Assembly: GCF_013602415.1 (NCBI RefSeq)
Contig: NZ_WPAG02000002.1
Span: forward strand, 4,281,480 to 4,345,479
Source: Rhodococcus sp. B50
GTDB taxonomy: Bacteria; Actinomycetota; Actinomycetes; Mycobacteriales; Mycobacteriaceae
DNA length: 64,000 nt
Reading direction: 5' to 3'
Position numbers and translations under genes: made by a program. Below are positions 8,372 through 16,588 of this stretch, piece after piece (the stretch's first letter is position 1; the number at the start of each line of letters is the position of its first letter). The notes under the pieces were generated by a model. That model saw nothing but the letters and a program-made list of their open reading frames with translations, did no database searches and was not told the origin of the DNA.

Positions 8372-9610
8372 TCACCGGTGTCGGGTCGACGCAGTGAATG
8401 TGATGGGAAGACGTACGCACCCTCGAACCTGGGTGGCATGCATGACCGGGGGATCCGCCTCCACCAGCGCGTAGTCGGGGATGCGACGGTGAATTTCCTC
8501 GAGGGCGATGGCGAGTTCGATCCGAGCCAGATGCGAGCCCAGGCAGCGGTGAGGGCCGGCGCCGAACGAGAGGTGGCGATTCGGGGTGCGATCGACGAGC
8601 AAGTCGTCCGGGTTGTCGAACTCGTCGTCGTCACGGTTTGCGGAGCAGAGCAGCATCGCCAACTGATCACCCTCGGCTATCCGCACACCCCCGATCTCAA
8701 TATCGCGCATGACCTTTCGCCCGGGAACAACTGCCGCTTCGATGCGGAGAATCTCTTCGACGGCGCTGGGAATCGAGTCGGGATCCTCCATGATCGTGCG
8801 TCGTTGTTCGGGGTTGTTCGACAGGTGCACGATCGCCCACGCGAGGGACCCTTGCACAGTGTGCAGACCTGCGATCAGGAGGAGGTAGAACATCCGGCAC
8901 AATTCCTCCTTGGTGAGAAGTCTTGTGCTGCCTACCATCTGGACGGACGTGTTGATGATCTCGCCGGTGAGGCCGTGGCCCTCCTCACCCGAACGTACCC
9001 TGGTGACGATGTCCCCGAAATAGGCGAACATCCGGTTCGCGGCGTCGGCATGGGCTTTGCTCGATTCTTCCTCGGATGCTCCCGGAATGCCTTGCAGGGC
9101 AATATCGGTCATCTCGGTGAACATCTCGGCGTCCTCGAGAGGCCAGGCCATCAGAGTGAGAAACACCCGTGTGGGCAGCTCGTGAGCGAACTCGGAGATG
9201 AACTCGGCGCTTCCGGCGTCGGCAAACCGGTCGATCAACTCGTCGACCAGGCTACGTATCTGCGGTTCGAGTTCCTGCATGCGTTTGGGACTGAACAGTG
9301 GTTGCAGCGCTTGCCGGAAGTACGTGTGCTCGGGCGGATCCAACTCGAGGGGGATCGCACGGCCCTGATGAATATCGAGGAGACTGTTCGGATAGCTCGA
9401 GAAGGTCTCCGGATCTCGGAGAATCTGATGAATCTCCTTGTATCGGGTGACGATCCAATGGCCACCGAGGGCTGTGGAGTACACGATCGGGCCTCGCGCA
9501 CGAAGCGCGGCCGCGCGTTGCTGGAACACATCGGTCGGCATAGCGAGAGTCGGGTCGAACACGTTGAAGTCGACAACGAGGTCTTCGGGGAGATCGGTCG
9601 TGGTAGTCAT
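8372..9610 (-). CDS. Cytochrome P450 (paralogue 2)
   Basis: 412-residue P450 related to the enzymes at 5315 and 27083. The haem Cys is 356 in FGAGPHRCLGSH, the K-helix ExxR is in EEILRIEA, and the I-helix AGLHTV (247-252) again has His (250) in place of the acid. An AGGAG site precedes the ATG. Unlike the other two P450s it has no ferredoxin gene beside it and must borrow one of the two in the cluster. It lies 36 bp after the Rieske-deleted oxygenase paralogue. The segment around 205-228 diverges from the other two, which may alter substrate access. Confidence 0.94.
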   Translation of the reverse strand: MTTTTDLPEDLVVDFNVFDPTLAMPTDVFQQRAAALRARGPIVYSTALGGHWIVTRYKEIHQILRDPETFSSYPNSLLDIHQGRAIPLELDPPEHTYFRQALQPLFSPKRMQELEPQIRSLVDELIDRFADAGSAEFISEFAHELPTRVFLTLMAWPLEDAEMFTEMTDIALQGIPGASEEESSKAHADAANRMFAYFGDIVTRVRSGEEGHGLTGEIINTSVQMVGSTRLLTKEELCRMFYLLLIAGLHTVQGSLAWAIVHLSNNPEQRRTIMEDPDSIPSAVEEILRIEAAVVPGRKVMRDIEIGGVRIAEGDQLAMLLCSANRDDDEFDNPDDLLVDRTPNRHLSFGAGPHRCLGSHLARIELAIALEEIHRRIPDYALVEADPPVMHATQVRGCVRLPITFTASTRHR

Positions 9611-9646
9611 GTGTCTCCTGTCGTCCAGGTCTGCAGCGTTGCTGCG

Positions 9647-10696
9647 TCAGTTCGTGTCGAGGAGTTTCTTGATCTCTCGCCGGAAAACCTGATTGGCCAC
9701 TTCGTTACGCCCCAAAATGAGATTTCCGGCATTTGCGCTGTTCATTACTTGCTGCGAGTCGCGAAGAATGGGGAAGTCCTCGCTGTACAGCACTGCATTG
9801 AGGATTTCGACGTTCTTGTCCCAGATGCGGTTGTAGCGTTCCTCGGTCAGGCCGCTTTCTTCGACGCTCGGCGCGATGAGCCGGATCTCCATGCGGCAGC
9901 GCTGCGGATCGTTGCGGTCGGGACGGAAGGTGAGCAGTTGGAAGTGTCCCGGTTGGTTGAGCAACGTGCTGTTGGGTCCGACGAACTGCCCGCCCGATTG
10001 GTGCTCGGCGAGACTGCGGTCGCCGGGATCCTCTTCGATCCACCGGTCGATACTCTTGCGAAGACTGAGGAACCGGCAGTGGCGGCCGAAGTCCTCGAAC
10101 ACCATGACGTTGGTATGGATGTGCTTGGCAGCGGTGTTCGGGTGCGCGTACTGGATGTGGTAGCCGTCGAGGAAGGCGTCCTGCATCAACTTCCAGTTGA
10201 CGGGTTCGTCGAATGTCTGCACTCGGGTGGTGACCATCTTGTCCAGGCCGTACGACCCGATAATGGTGTCCATCTCGGGGCCGAGCCATTCGGCGACGTC
10301 GATCTCGGCATCGGCGTCGTCGACGACCCAGACGAAGCCGTGGCGTTCTTCGGTGGGGAGTTGGACGAGGTTGCGCTGGTCGACGTCGGCATTCTCGAAG
10401 GTGTTGTCGCGGGTGACGGTGCGCAGGGTGCCGTCGTCTCGGCGTACGACGATGACGTTGTTGCGGGGGAGTTGGAGGGTGACGAAGTCACCGGACTTGG
10501 GGATTTCGGAGCCGTGGAGAACGATCGAAGGGACGCGGCCGAAGACTCGGTCGCGTTCGAGTTGAGCGATCGTGGGGTCGGTGAATTCGCGGGGTTCGAA
10601 CCAGGTGACGTGGTCGAACTCGTCGGTGGTGTCGTTGCGTAGGTGGTCGAGGGCGCGGCGAATGCGTTCCTCGGTGGGGATTCCGACCTCTGTCAT
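9647..10696 (-). CDS. Rieske-oxygenase alpha-subunit paralogue lacking the Rieske [2Fe-2S] site
   Basis: 349-residue homologue of the intact oxygenase at 14062-15231 (389 residues). It is colinear, but 40 residues are missing after NVIVVR: the intact protein has C98, H100, C118 and H121 there, while this one runs directly into RDDGTLRT. The frame is preserved. The mononuclear-iron region NWKLMQDAFLDGYHIQYAH remains, with His at about 180 and 185. Without the Rieske cluster it should not accept electrons by the normal route. It may be inactive, may act as a non-redox subunit with the intact paralogue, or may use mononuclear iron in another way. The start MTEVGIP matches the paralogue and follows GGAGG. 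It is first gene of the operon with P450 and ligase. Confidence 0.9.
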   Translation of the reverse strand: MTEVGIPTEERIRRALDHLRNDTTDEFDHVTWFEPREFTDPTIAQLERDRVFGRVPSIVLHGSEIPKSGDFVTLQLPRNNVIVVRRDDGTLRTVTRDNTFENADVDQRNLVQLPTEERHGFVWVVDDADAEIDVAEWLGPEMDTIIGSYGLDKMVTTRVQTFDEPVNWKLMQDAFLDGYHIQYAHPNTAAKHIHTNVMVFEDFGRHCRFLSLRKSIDRWIEEDPGDRSLAEHQSGGQFVGPNSTLLNQPGHFQLLTFRPDRNDPQRCRMEIRLIAPSVEESGLTEERYNRIWDKNVEILNAVLYSEDFPILRDSQQVMNSANAGNLILGRNEVANQVFRREIKKLLDTN

Positions 10697-10777
10697 GGTG
10701 GCCTCCGGCATCACACTGAACGTCGTCTCGCGGGTACCGTCTTCGGGCATCAGGCGCGAGGGACGATGGCGTTGAAC

Positions 10778-10793
10778 CTAATTGCGGTAGATT
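10778..10793. promoter_or_regulatory. Shared 16-nt element CTAAYTNNNNNAGATT, copy 1
   Basis: CTAATTGCGGTAGATT lies in the 184-bp divergent region between the Rieske-deleted gene (start 10696) and the SDR (start 10881). The pattern recurs at 15270 and 20658, before the intact Rieske gene and the reductase. Its position would allow control in both directions. Confidence 0.5.
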
Positions 10794-10880
10794 GCAGTGT
10801 AGGTCGGGAATCGACGCGCGGGGAGTTTTCGTCCGAATACCCGACAGTCGAATTCGCTACGGACACCACTGGAGACGAAG

Positions 10881-11657
10881 ATGCCCGAGTATGCCTTGCC
10901 GAATTTCTCGATCGACCTGTCGGGCAACGTCGCGCTGGTTACCGGTGCGACGTCCGGTCTCGGCAGACGCTTCGCGCGCGTCATCGCCGATGCGGGCGCT
11001 GCGGTGGCGATAGCCGGGCGCCGTGAGGACCGGCTGAAAGAACTGCAACAGGAGATCGAAACCGCGGGCGGCACGTGCGTGGCGACGACGGTGGACGTGA
11101 CCGACGCCGATGCTCTCGTTTCTGCGGTCGATCAGGTCGAGTCGGCGCTGGGCATGGTGACCATGCTGGTCAACTGTGCAGGCATACCCGACGCGCGACG
11201 CGCACATCGTATGTCCCTCGGCCTCGTCGACGCGGTCATCGATACCAACCTTCGTGCGCCGTTCCTGCTGTCGACCGAAGTCGCCAGGCGCCTGATCGCC
11301 GCGGGGAAGCCGGGGCGAATCGTGAACATTTCCTCGATCGGTGCGTACAATTACTCCGGAAACGGTGCCGCCCTGTATTCGATGACCAAAGCGGCCGTCA
11401 ATCGTATGACGGAGACGCTGGCGGTCGAGTGGGTCGAGCAGAACATCAACGTCAATGCGATCGCTCCAGGAGCCTTCGATACCGAGATGGTCGCCGGGAT
11501 GATCGAGCGCGTCGGCGACTTCTCACCGTCGCTGCCCCGCAAGCGAATCGGCCACGTTGCTCAGTTGGACAGCACGCTGCTCTATCTACTGTCTCCGTCG
11601 TCCGACTTCGTCACGGGCACGATCATCAAGGTCGACGACGGACAGCACCCGAGGTAG
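10881..11657 (+). CDS. Short-chain dehydrogenase/reductase
   Basis: 258-residue classical SDR. The cofactor loop TGATSGLG is at 21-28, followed by AGRRED, whose basic residues favour NADPH. The catalytic Ser lies in ISSIGAY and the Tyr/Lys in YSMTK; the family motif NVNAIAPGAF follows. The ATG at 10881 has GGAGACGA upstream. It is divergent from the Rieske-deleted operon and precedes the OYE-type reductase by 64 bp, probably as one transcript. It likely interconverts a ketone and alcohol in the same pathway. Confidence 0.9.
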   Translation: MPEYALPNFSIDLSGNVALVTGATSGLGRRFARVIADAGAAVAIAGRREDRLKELQQEIETAGGTCVATTVDVTDADALVSAVDQVESALGMVTMLVNCAGIPDARRAHRMSLGLVDAVIDTNLRAPFLLSTEVARRLIAAGKPGRIVNISSIGAYNYSGNGAALYSMTKAAVNRMTETLAVEWVEQNINVNAIAPGAFDTEMVAGMIERVGDFSPSLPRKRIGHVAQLDSTLLYLLSPSSDFVTGTIIKVDDGQHPR

Positions 11658-11721
11658 CAGATCTGCATCTGCGTAGACCGGCACCTCGAGCCGCTGAATC
11701 CGCTCGAAAGGAATGTCGTCC

Positions 11722-12783
11722 ATGTTCGATCCGCTCACCTTTCGCCACGGTCGGCCGATGAGCAATCGGTTCATGCTCGCGCCGCTCACCAACACCCAGA
11801 GCGAGCAGGACGGGTCCGTCTCGGACGACGAGTTGCGTTGGCTCACCATGCGTGCCCGCGGTGGGTTCGGCTCGGTGCATACGTGCGCTGCGTACGTACG
11901 TGAGGACGGCAAGGGGTTCCCCGGGCAGATGGGCATTTCGAGCGATGTCCACATGAAGGGTCTCGAACGGCTCGCAACAGCGATCAAGGCCGAGGGCGCT
12001 CTGGCATCCGTGCAGCTCTTTCACGCCGGCTACAGAGCACCGAGGGAACTGGTAGCGAATCCGGTCGCGCCGTCGCGGCATGCGGAGTCGGGCGCACGTG
12101 CCATGTCGACCGGTGAGGTCGAGGAGATCGTCGTAGCTTTTGCCGACGCCGCGCAGCGCGCCGAACGAGCCGGTTTCGACGGCGTGCAACTACACGGCGG
12201 GCACGCGTTCCTCCTGGAACAGTTCCTGGCCTCGAAGCTGAACTGCCGTACCGATCGCTACGGCGGATCGGAGGCGAACAGGTCCCGGATCTATTTCGAC
12301 ATCATCGCCGCCATACGTGATCGGTGTTCCCGCGATTTCCAGGTGGGTGTGCGTGTCTCGCCCGACCGTCTGGGTATCGGGCTGGGAGAGAATCTGCGTT
12401 TCTATCGAAAGTTGATCGACGGCAACGCAATCGATTATCTGGATCTCTCGCTCGGCGACGCATTGCGCGAACCGCGCGAGGAGGGTCGTCGCGGACGTTC
12501 TCTGCTCTCGTACATCACCGCGCTCGATCGGGGTGCCGTGCGGCTGGGTGCGGCGGGAAGGATATCGACCTCGAGCCGTTGCCACGAGGTTCTTCGCGCC
12601 GGCGTGGACTACCTCGCGATAGGTCTCGGCGGGATTCTTCACCACGACTTCCCGAGGAGGGTTCACCGTGACTTTGCCTTCGTTGCCGTCGCTCCACCGG
12701 TGAGCCACGGCTACCTGGAGGAAGAAGGCGTGGGACCGACATTCGTCGAGTACTTGCGGGGGTGGCCCGATCTGGTGAGTTGA
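11722..12783 (+). CDS. Old-yellow-enzyme-type FMN oxidoreductase
   Basis: 353-residue TIM-barrel flavoprotein of the NADH:flavin oxidoreductase family, which reduces activated C=C bonds or demethylates. The substrate/FMN motif is clear: VQLHGGHAFLLEQFLASKLN followed by RTDRYGGSEANRSR. The N-terminus FDPLTFRHGRPMSNRF is typical. ATG at 11722 is preferred because GAAAGGA then sits about 9 nt upstream; ATG at 11713 lies almost on top of that site. The protein is somewhat shorter than the usual ~360-370 residues. It probably acts on an unsaturated ketone or acyl intermediate of the pathway. Confidence 0.88.
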   Translation: MFDPLTFRHGRPMSNRFMLAPLTNTQSEQDGSVSDDELRWLTMRARGGFGSVHTCAAYVREDGKGFPGQMGISSDVHMKGLERLATAIKAEGALASVQLFHAGYRAPRELVANPVAPSRHAESGARAMSTGEVEEIVVAFADAAQRAERAGFDGVQLHGGHAFLLEQFLASKLNCRTDRYGGSEANRSRIYFDIIAAIRDRCSRDFQVGVRVSPDRLGIGLGENLRFYRKLIDGNAIDYLDLSLGDALREPREEGRRGRSLLSYITALDRGAVRLGAAGRISTSSRCHEVLRAGVDYLAIGLGGILHHDFPRRVHRDFAFVAVAPPVSHGYLEEEGVGPTFVEYLRGWPDLVS

Positions 12784-12805
12784 GCGCGACCGGCCTCGGG
12801 ACGAC

Positions 12806-12840
12806 GCGGAGGGCACCCGATCGAATCGGGTGCCCTCCGC
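12806..12840. terminator. Perfect 16-bp bidirectional hairpin
   Basis: GCGGAGGGCACCCGAT and its exact complement are separated by CGA. The hairpin sits between the convergent OYE gene (stop 12783) and acyl-CoA dehydrogenase (stop 12854), where it can serve both. Confidence 0.8.
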
Positions 12841-12853
12841 GAAGTTCGAGAAA

Positions 12854-14005
12854 TCAGGACTTCAGCAGATCGCGGTGGATGATCTCCTTCATGATCTCGT
12901 TGGTCCCGCCGTAGATGCGCTGGATGCGGGCATCGATGAACGCCTTCGCGACCGGGTACTCCATCATGTAGCCGTAGCCCCCGTGGAACTGCACGCCCGC
13001 ATCGATGACACGGCCCTGCAGTTCGGTTGCCCACAGTTTGGCCTTCGAGGCGTCGACTGCGGTCAACGTGCCCTTGTTGTATTCGCGAACGCATCGATCG
13101 ATGTAGGTGCGAGAAACCTCCACCGCGGTCTGCAGTTCGGCGAGAGTGAAGCCCAGTCCCTGGAATTCGCCGATGCGCTTTCCGAACGCGGTCCGCTCCT
13201 TGACATAGTCGAGGGTCCAGCCCATGACGGCTTCGGCCGACATCTGCGCAGCGATGCCGATACCGAGACGTTCCAGCGGCAGGCTCTGCATCAGATAACC
13301 GAAACCCTGGCCGAGTTCGCCGAGAAGATTCTCCTGAGGGACACGGACGTCTTCGAAGAACAGTTCGGAGGTGTCCTGTGCGTGCAGACCGACCTTGTCG
13401 AGTTTGCGGCCGCGGGTGAACCCGGGCGTGCCGTCTTCGACGACGAACAGGGAGAAACCCCGGGATCCGGCCGCGGGATCGGTCTTGGCGAAGACGATGA
13501 CCAGATCGGCGAGGATGCCGCTGGTGATGAACGTCTTGGACCCATTGATCACCCAGTGGTCACCGTCGAGTACTGCGGTAGTGGTGATCCCGCGCAGATC
13601 ACTGCCGGCAGCGGGCTCGCTCATCGCGATCGCGCCGATCGTCTCTCCGGTGACGAACCCGGGCAGCCACCGCTTCTTCTGGTCGTCGGTGGCATGCCGG
13701 AGAAGGTAGTTCAGGACGATGTCGTCGTTGGTCGAGAATCCCGACTGCAACGCGGATGCACCGACGCGAGCGATTTCGGACTGGATCACGACACGGAATC
13801 GGTAGTCGAGTTCGCCGGGACCGCCGTACTCTTCGGGGACACTCAGCCCGAGCAGGCCTTGCCTGCCGGCGGCGCGCCACGTGTCGCGGTCGATGAGCCG
13901 ATCGGCGTCCCACTTCTCCAGGTTCGGAACGACGTGTTTCTCGACGAAACCGCGGACCGAATCGCGGAACAGCTCGTGGTCACTCTCGAAGAGATCGCTC
14001 TCCAT
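12854..14005 (-). CDS. Acyl-CoA dehydrogenase
   Basis: 383-residue FAD-dependent acyl-CoA dehydrogenase that introduces an alpha-beta double bond. FAD-binding segments AMSEPAAGSDL and FITSG and the C-terminal dimer-helix motif IQRIYGGTNEIMKEII are present. The usual Glu of YEGT is Gly here, as in long-chain and isovaleryl-CoA dehydrogenases that take their base from the earlier helix; the Glu of LPLERLGIG is the candidate. AAGGAGG precedes the ATG. It is cotranscribed with the intact Rieske gene, 56 bp upstream on the minus strand. Confidence 0.92.
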   Translation of the reverse strand: MESDLFESDHELFRDSVRGFVEKHVVPNLEKWDADRLIDRDTWRAAGRQGLLGLSVPEEYGGPGELDYRFRVVIQSEIARVGASALQSGFSTNDDIVLNYLLRHATDDQKKRWLPGFVTGETIGAIAMSEPAAGSDLRGITTTAVLDGDHWVINGSKTFITSGILADLVIVFAKTDPAAGSRGFSLFVVEDGTPGFTRGRKLDKVGLHAQDTSELFFEDVRVPQENLLGELGQGFGYLMQSLPLERLGIGIAAQMSAEAVMGWTLDYVKERTAFGKRIGEFQGLGFTLAELQTAVEVSRTYIDRCVREYNKGTLTAVDASKAKLWATELQGRVIDAGVQFHGGYGYMMEYPVAKAFIDARIQRIYGGTNEIMKEIIHRDLLKS

Positions 14006-14061
14006 ATGTAAGCCTCCTTGGGCGGGCGCCGTTCAGGCGCCCGCCATGATGTCTCGGACGG

Positions 14062-15231
14062 TCAGTTCTCGTCGAGGAGCGACTGGATCGACCGACGGAA
14101 TACCTGGTTCGCGACCTCGTTGCGTCCGAGCAGCATGTTTCCGGCGTTCGCGCTGGCCATCGACTGTTGCGAATCGCGCAGGATGGGGAAGTCCTCATTG
14201 ACCAGCACTGCTGTGAGGATCTCGATGTTCTTGCTCCAGGTGCGGTTGTACCGTTCCTCGGTGAGGCCGCTGTCTTCGAGCGTGGGTGCGATGAGACGGA
14301 TCTCCATGCGGCAGCGCTGGGGATCGTTGCGGTCGGGACGGAAAGTGAGCAACTGGAAGTGATCAGGCTGCTTGAGCAACGTGCAGTTGGGGCCCACGAG
14401 GTGGCTTTCCGTCACGTGTTCGGCGAGGCTGCGATCGCCCGGATCCTCTTCGATCCACCGGTCGATGGTCTTGCGAAGATTGAGGAACCGGCAGTGGTTG
14501 CCGAAATCCTCGAAGGCCATGACGTTGGTGTGGATGTGCTTGGCAGCGGTGTTCGGGTGCGCGTACTGGATGTGGTAGCCGTCGAGGAAGGCGTCCTGCA
14601 TCAACTTCCAGTTGATGGGCTCGTCGAAGACCTCGGTCCGCGTGGTGACCATCTTGTCGAGGCCGTAAGACCCCATGATCGCGTCCATCTCGGGGCCGAG
14701 CCATTCGGCGACGTCGATCTCGGCATCGGCGTCGTCGATGACCCAGACGAAGCCGTGGCGTTCTTCGGTGGGGAGTTGGACGAGGTCGCGCTGGTCGACG
14801 TCGGCTTCACCGAAGGTGTTCTCGCGGGTGATGGTGCGCAGCGTGCCGTCGGTGTCGTAGGACCAGCGGTGGTAGGGGCACGAGAAGAGGCGGCAGCGGC
14901 CCTTTTCTTCCTTCTCGACCATGGCGCCGCGGTGACGGCACTGGTTCACGAGGGTTTTGACGCTGCCGTCGCGTTGGCGAACGACGATGACGTTGTTGCG
15001 GGGGAGTTGGAGGGTGACGAAGTCACCGGACTTGGGGATTTCGGAGCCGTGGAGAACGATCGAAGGGACGCGGCCGAAGACTCGGTCGCGTTCGAGTTGA
15101 GCGATCGTGGGGTCGGTGAATTCGCGGGGTTCGAACCAGGTGACGTGGTCGAACTCGTCGGTGGTGTCGTTGCGTAGGTGGTCGAGGGCGCGGCGAATGC
15201 GTTCCTCGGTGGGGATTCCGACCTCTGTCAT
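14062..15231 (-). CDS. Rieske non-haem iron oxygenase, alpha subunit (intact paralogue)
   Basis: 389-residue terminal oxygenase with a complete Rieske site, C98-x-H100 and C118-x2-H121, and the mononuclear iron region around H220 and H225 (DAFLDGYHIQYAH). No beta subunit is encoded nearby, which fits the alpha-only oxygenases served by phthalate-dioxygenase-type reductases such as the one at 20710. GGAGGG lies just before the ATG. It is cotranscribed with the acyl-CoA dehydrogenase. The first 255 bp around and after the start are identical to the paralogue at 9647-10696, and 8-bp repeats TGCCGTCG at 14844 and 14964 bound the segment missing there. Confidence 0.94.
   Translation of the reverse strand: MTEVGIPTEERIRRALDHLRNDTTDEFDHVTWFEPREFTDPTIAQLERDRVFGRVPSIVLHGSEIPKSGDFVTLQLPRNNVIVVRQRDGSVKTLVNQCRHRGAMVEKEEKGRCRLFSCPYHRWSYDTDGTLRTITRENTFGEADVDQRDLVQLPTEERHGFVWVIDDADAEIDVAEWLGPEMDAIMGSYGLDKMVTTRTEVFDEPINWKLMQDAFLDGYHIQYAHPNTAAKHIHTNVMAFEDFGNHCRFLNLRKTIDRWIEEDPGDRSLAEHVTESHLVGPNCTLLKQPDHFQLLTFRPDRNDPQRCRMEIRLIAPTLEDSGLTEERYNRTWSKNIEILTAVLVNEDFPILRDSQQSMASANAGNMLLGRNEVANQVFRRSIQSLLDEN
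14844..14971. repeat. 8-bp direct repeats bounding the segment deleted in the paralogue
   Basis: TGCCGTCG occurs at 14844-14851 and 14964-14971, exactly 120 bp apart. The paralogue keeps a single TGCCGTCG at the junction, within GTGCCGTCGTCTCGGCG near 10430. Loss of one repeat plus the interval removes 40 codons in frame. Confidence 0.9.
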
Positions 15232-15264
15232 GGTGCCCTCCAGGTGTCCTCGGATCGATTGCAC

Positions 15265-15287
15265 TAAATCTAACTCAAGTAGATTTA
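15265..15287. promoter_or_regulatory. Operator-like inverted repeat with shared element, copy 2
   Basis: TAAATCTA and TAGATTTA form a perfect 8-bp dyad with a 7-nt spacer. The 16-nt shared pattern CTAACTCAAGTAGATT is 15270-15285. It lies 34 bp upstream of the intact Rieske gene. A lone half-site TAGATTTA at 15353-15360 sits before the divergent acetyltransferase gene. Confidence 0.6.
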
Positions 15288-15393
15288 AGTGTAAACCCTG
15301 GATCGCCGTTGCGCAGGTACTCGGACCATTGCGCCGAAATATCGATCGGCATTAGATTTAGACTGCGACGACCGGCAGATGAGGAGTAGAAGG

Positions 15394-16380
15394 ATGATCT
15401 CGTATCAGTGGTGTTCGGAGCTGGATTCCGACGATCGGGACGAAGTGCTGGCTCTCGTCGGTGCTGCAGCGGAATACGACGACGAAGCCGGGTTCTCGAA
15501 GATCCCGCCGGAGGATGTCGGCTCGACCGATCGTGACGGCACGAGGGTCCTCCACCTGCCGATCAAGGCTCGACGAGATCTGAGTGCACGGGCGGACGCT
15601 CCTCTCGTGATCGTGGCGTACCTGCACCTGCAGGTGGACGACGAGGGGTTGGGGACGGTGCAGTTCGTCGTGCATCCGGACTACCGATCCCGCGGGATCG
15701 CCACGACGCTGGTCGAGGAGATGGGCCTGGACACCACCGGCGAGGGTGGCTGGAGCGGTACGGGTGCGGCGGCGTTGCGATGCTGGGCATACAGCACGCA
15801 TCCTGCCTCCCAGCGCCTCGCGCGCCGGTTCGATGTCCCGGCGGTGAGTCGGTTGTGGACGCTCTTCCGGCACCTTTCCGGTCCGTTCGCGACACCGCTG
15901 GACGAAGCGGTGATTCCTGAGGGCATCACAGTGGAGGAGTCCCGGCCGATCGACGACCCGGAGATCTCCCCGGTGATCACCGAGGTGCTGGATTCGGCAG
16001 CGCTGGTACCCGCCCAGCGTGAACGACTCCTGGACGAGGTCCGGCTGGGATCGGGCGAGGTGCTCGTTGCTCGCGACGCTTCCGGTGCGCCCACGGGATT
16101 CGTGTGGTTCGATCCCGCCCGATTCGTCCATCTCGAACTCGACGCGGCTTCGGTTCGGGCGCTGCTGCTCACCAAGGCGGCCCGGGAGTCCGGTCTGGGC
16201 ACCGCGTTGCTCCTCCGCGCGCTGGAAGCCCTGAAGGAGGCAGATGCGCAGATCGCCCTGATTCGCATCGATCCGAGCGATGCCGGCGCGGTGCGGATGT
16301 GTCGTCTGATGTCGTTCGAGCAGGAGGAGGAGCACTCGTGCTATCAGGTCGGTGAATGGGCGGACGTGCCCAGTTTCTGA
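15394..16380 (+). CDS. GNAT acetyltransferase, mycothiol-synthase-like
   Basis: 328-residue protein with two GNAT-like halves. The first has the acetyl-CoA loop VVHPDYRSRGIATTLVEEM (about 95-113); the second, degraded half has LLLTKAARESGLGTALLLRA. The two-domain layout and length resemble mycothiol synthase (MshD), which acetylates cysteinyl-glucosaminyl-inositol, but I cannot tell a true MshD from a related acetyltransferase. The ATG at 15394 follows GAGGAGTAGAAGG. It is divergent from the intact Rieske gene, and a TAGATTTA half-site lies 34 bp upstream. Confidence 0.75.
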   Translation: MISYQWCSELDSDDRDEVLALVGAAAEYDDEAGFSKIPPEDVGSTDRDGTRVLHLPIKARRDLSARADAPLVIVAYLHLQVDDEGLGTVQFVVHPDYRSRGIATTLVEEMGLDTTGEGGWSGTGAAALRCWAYSTHPASQRLARRFDVPAVSRLWTLFRHLSGPFATPLDEAVIPEGITVEESRPIDDPEISPVITEVLDSAALVPAQRERLLDEVRLGSGEVLVARDASGAPTGFVWFDPARFVHLELDAASVRALLLTKAARESGLGTALLLRALEALKEADAQIALIRIDPSDAGAVRMCRLMSFEQEEEHSCYQVGEWADVPSF

Positions 16381-16424
16381 GGTTCGGCGACGAGACGAGG
16401 AACGAAATCTGTTCGGTGTTGACC

Positions 16425-16467
16425 TAATGGCTATAGGCCATTACGGTTTGTGTCGTGACTCACAAAC
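16425..16467. promoter_or_regulatory. Two adjacent operator-like dyads upstream of the aldehyde dehydrogenase
   Basis: TAATGGC-TATAG-GCCATTA (16425-16443) is a perfect 7-bp dyad with a 5-nt spacer. GTTTGTG-8 nt-CACAAAC (16446-16467) is a second perfect 7-bp dyad starting 2 nt later. Both lie 120-165 bp upstream of the aldehyde dehydrogenase start. The TetR gene at 18155 is a candidate binder. Confidence 0.55.
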
Positions 16468-16588
16468 AGTGGAGTCTCGTTCGTCCCTGCAGCGACCGTC
16501 CGCCTCGCAATCGAGGTCCGTGCACACCTGCCGACGCCGTGCGGCCGGCATCTCTCGTGTCATCCGCTGAACGCTAGGAGCAACCCTC

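Noticed and set aside
8183..10642. An 819-codon open frame on the plus strand
   Set aside because: It lies antisense to the P450 at 8372-9610 and the Rieske-like gene at 9647-10696, which have clear motifs. High GC creates long antisense frames; its translation shows no domain.
12830..14011. A 393-codon plus-strand open frame
   Set aside because: Exact antisense of the acyl-CoA dehydrogenase, with no motifs of its own.
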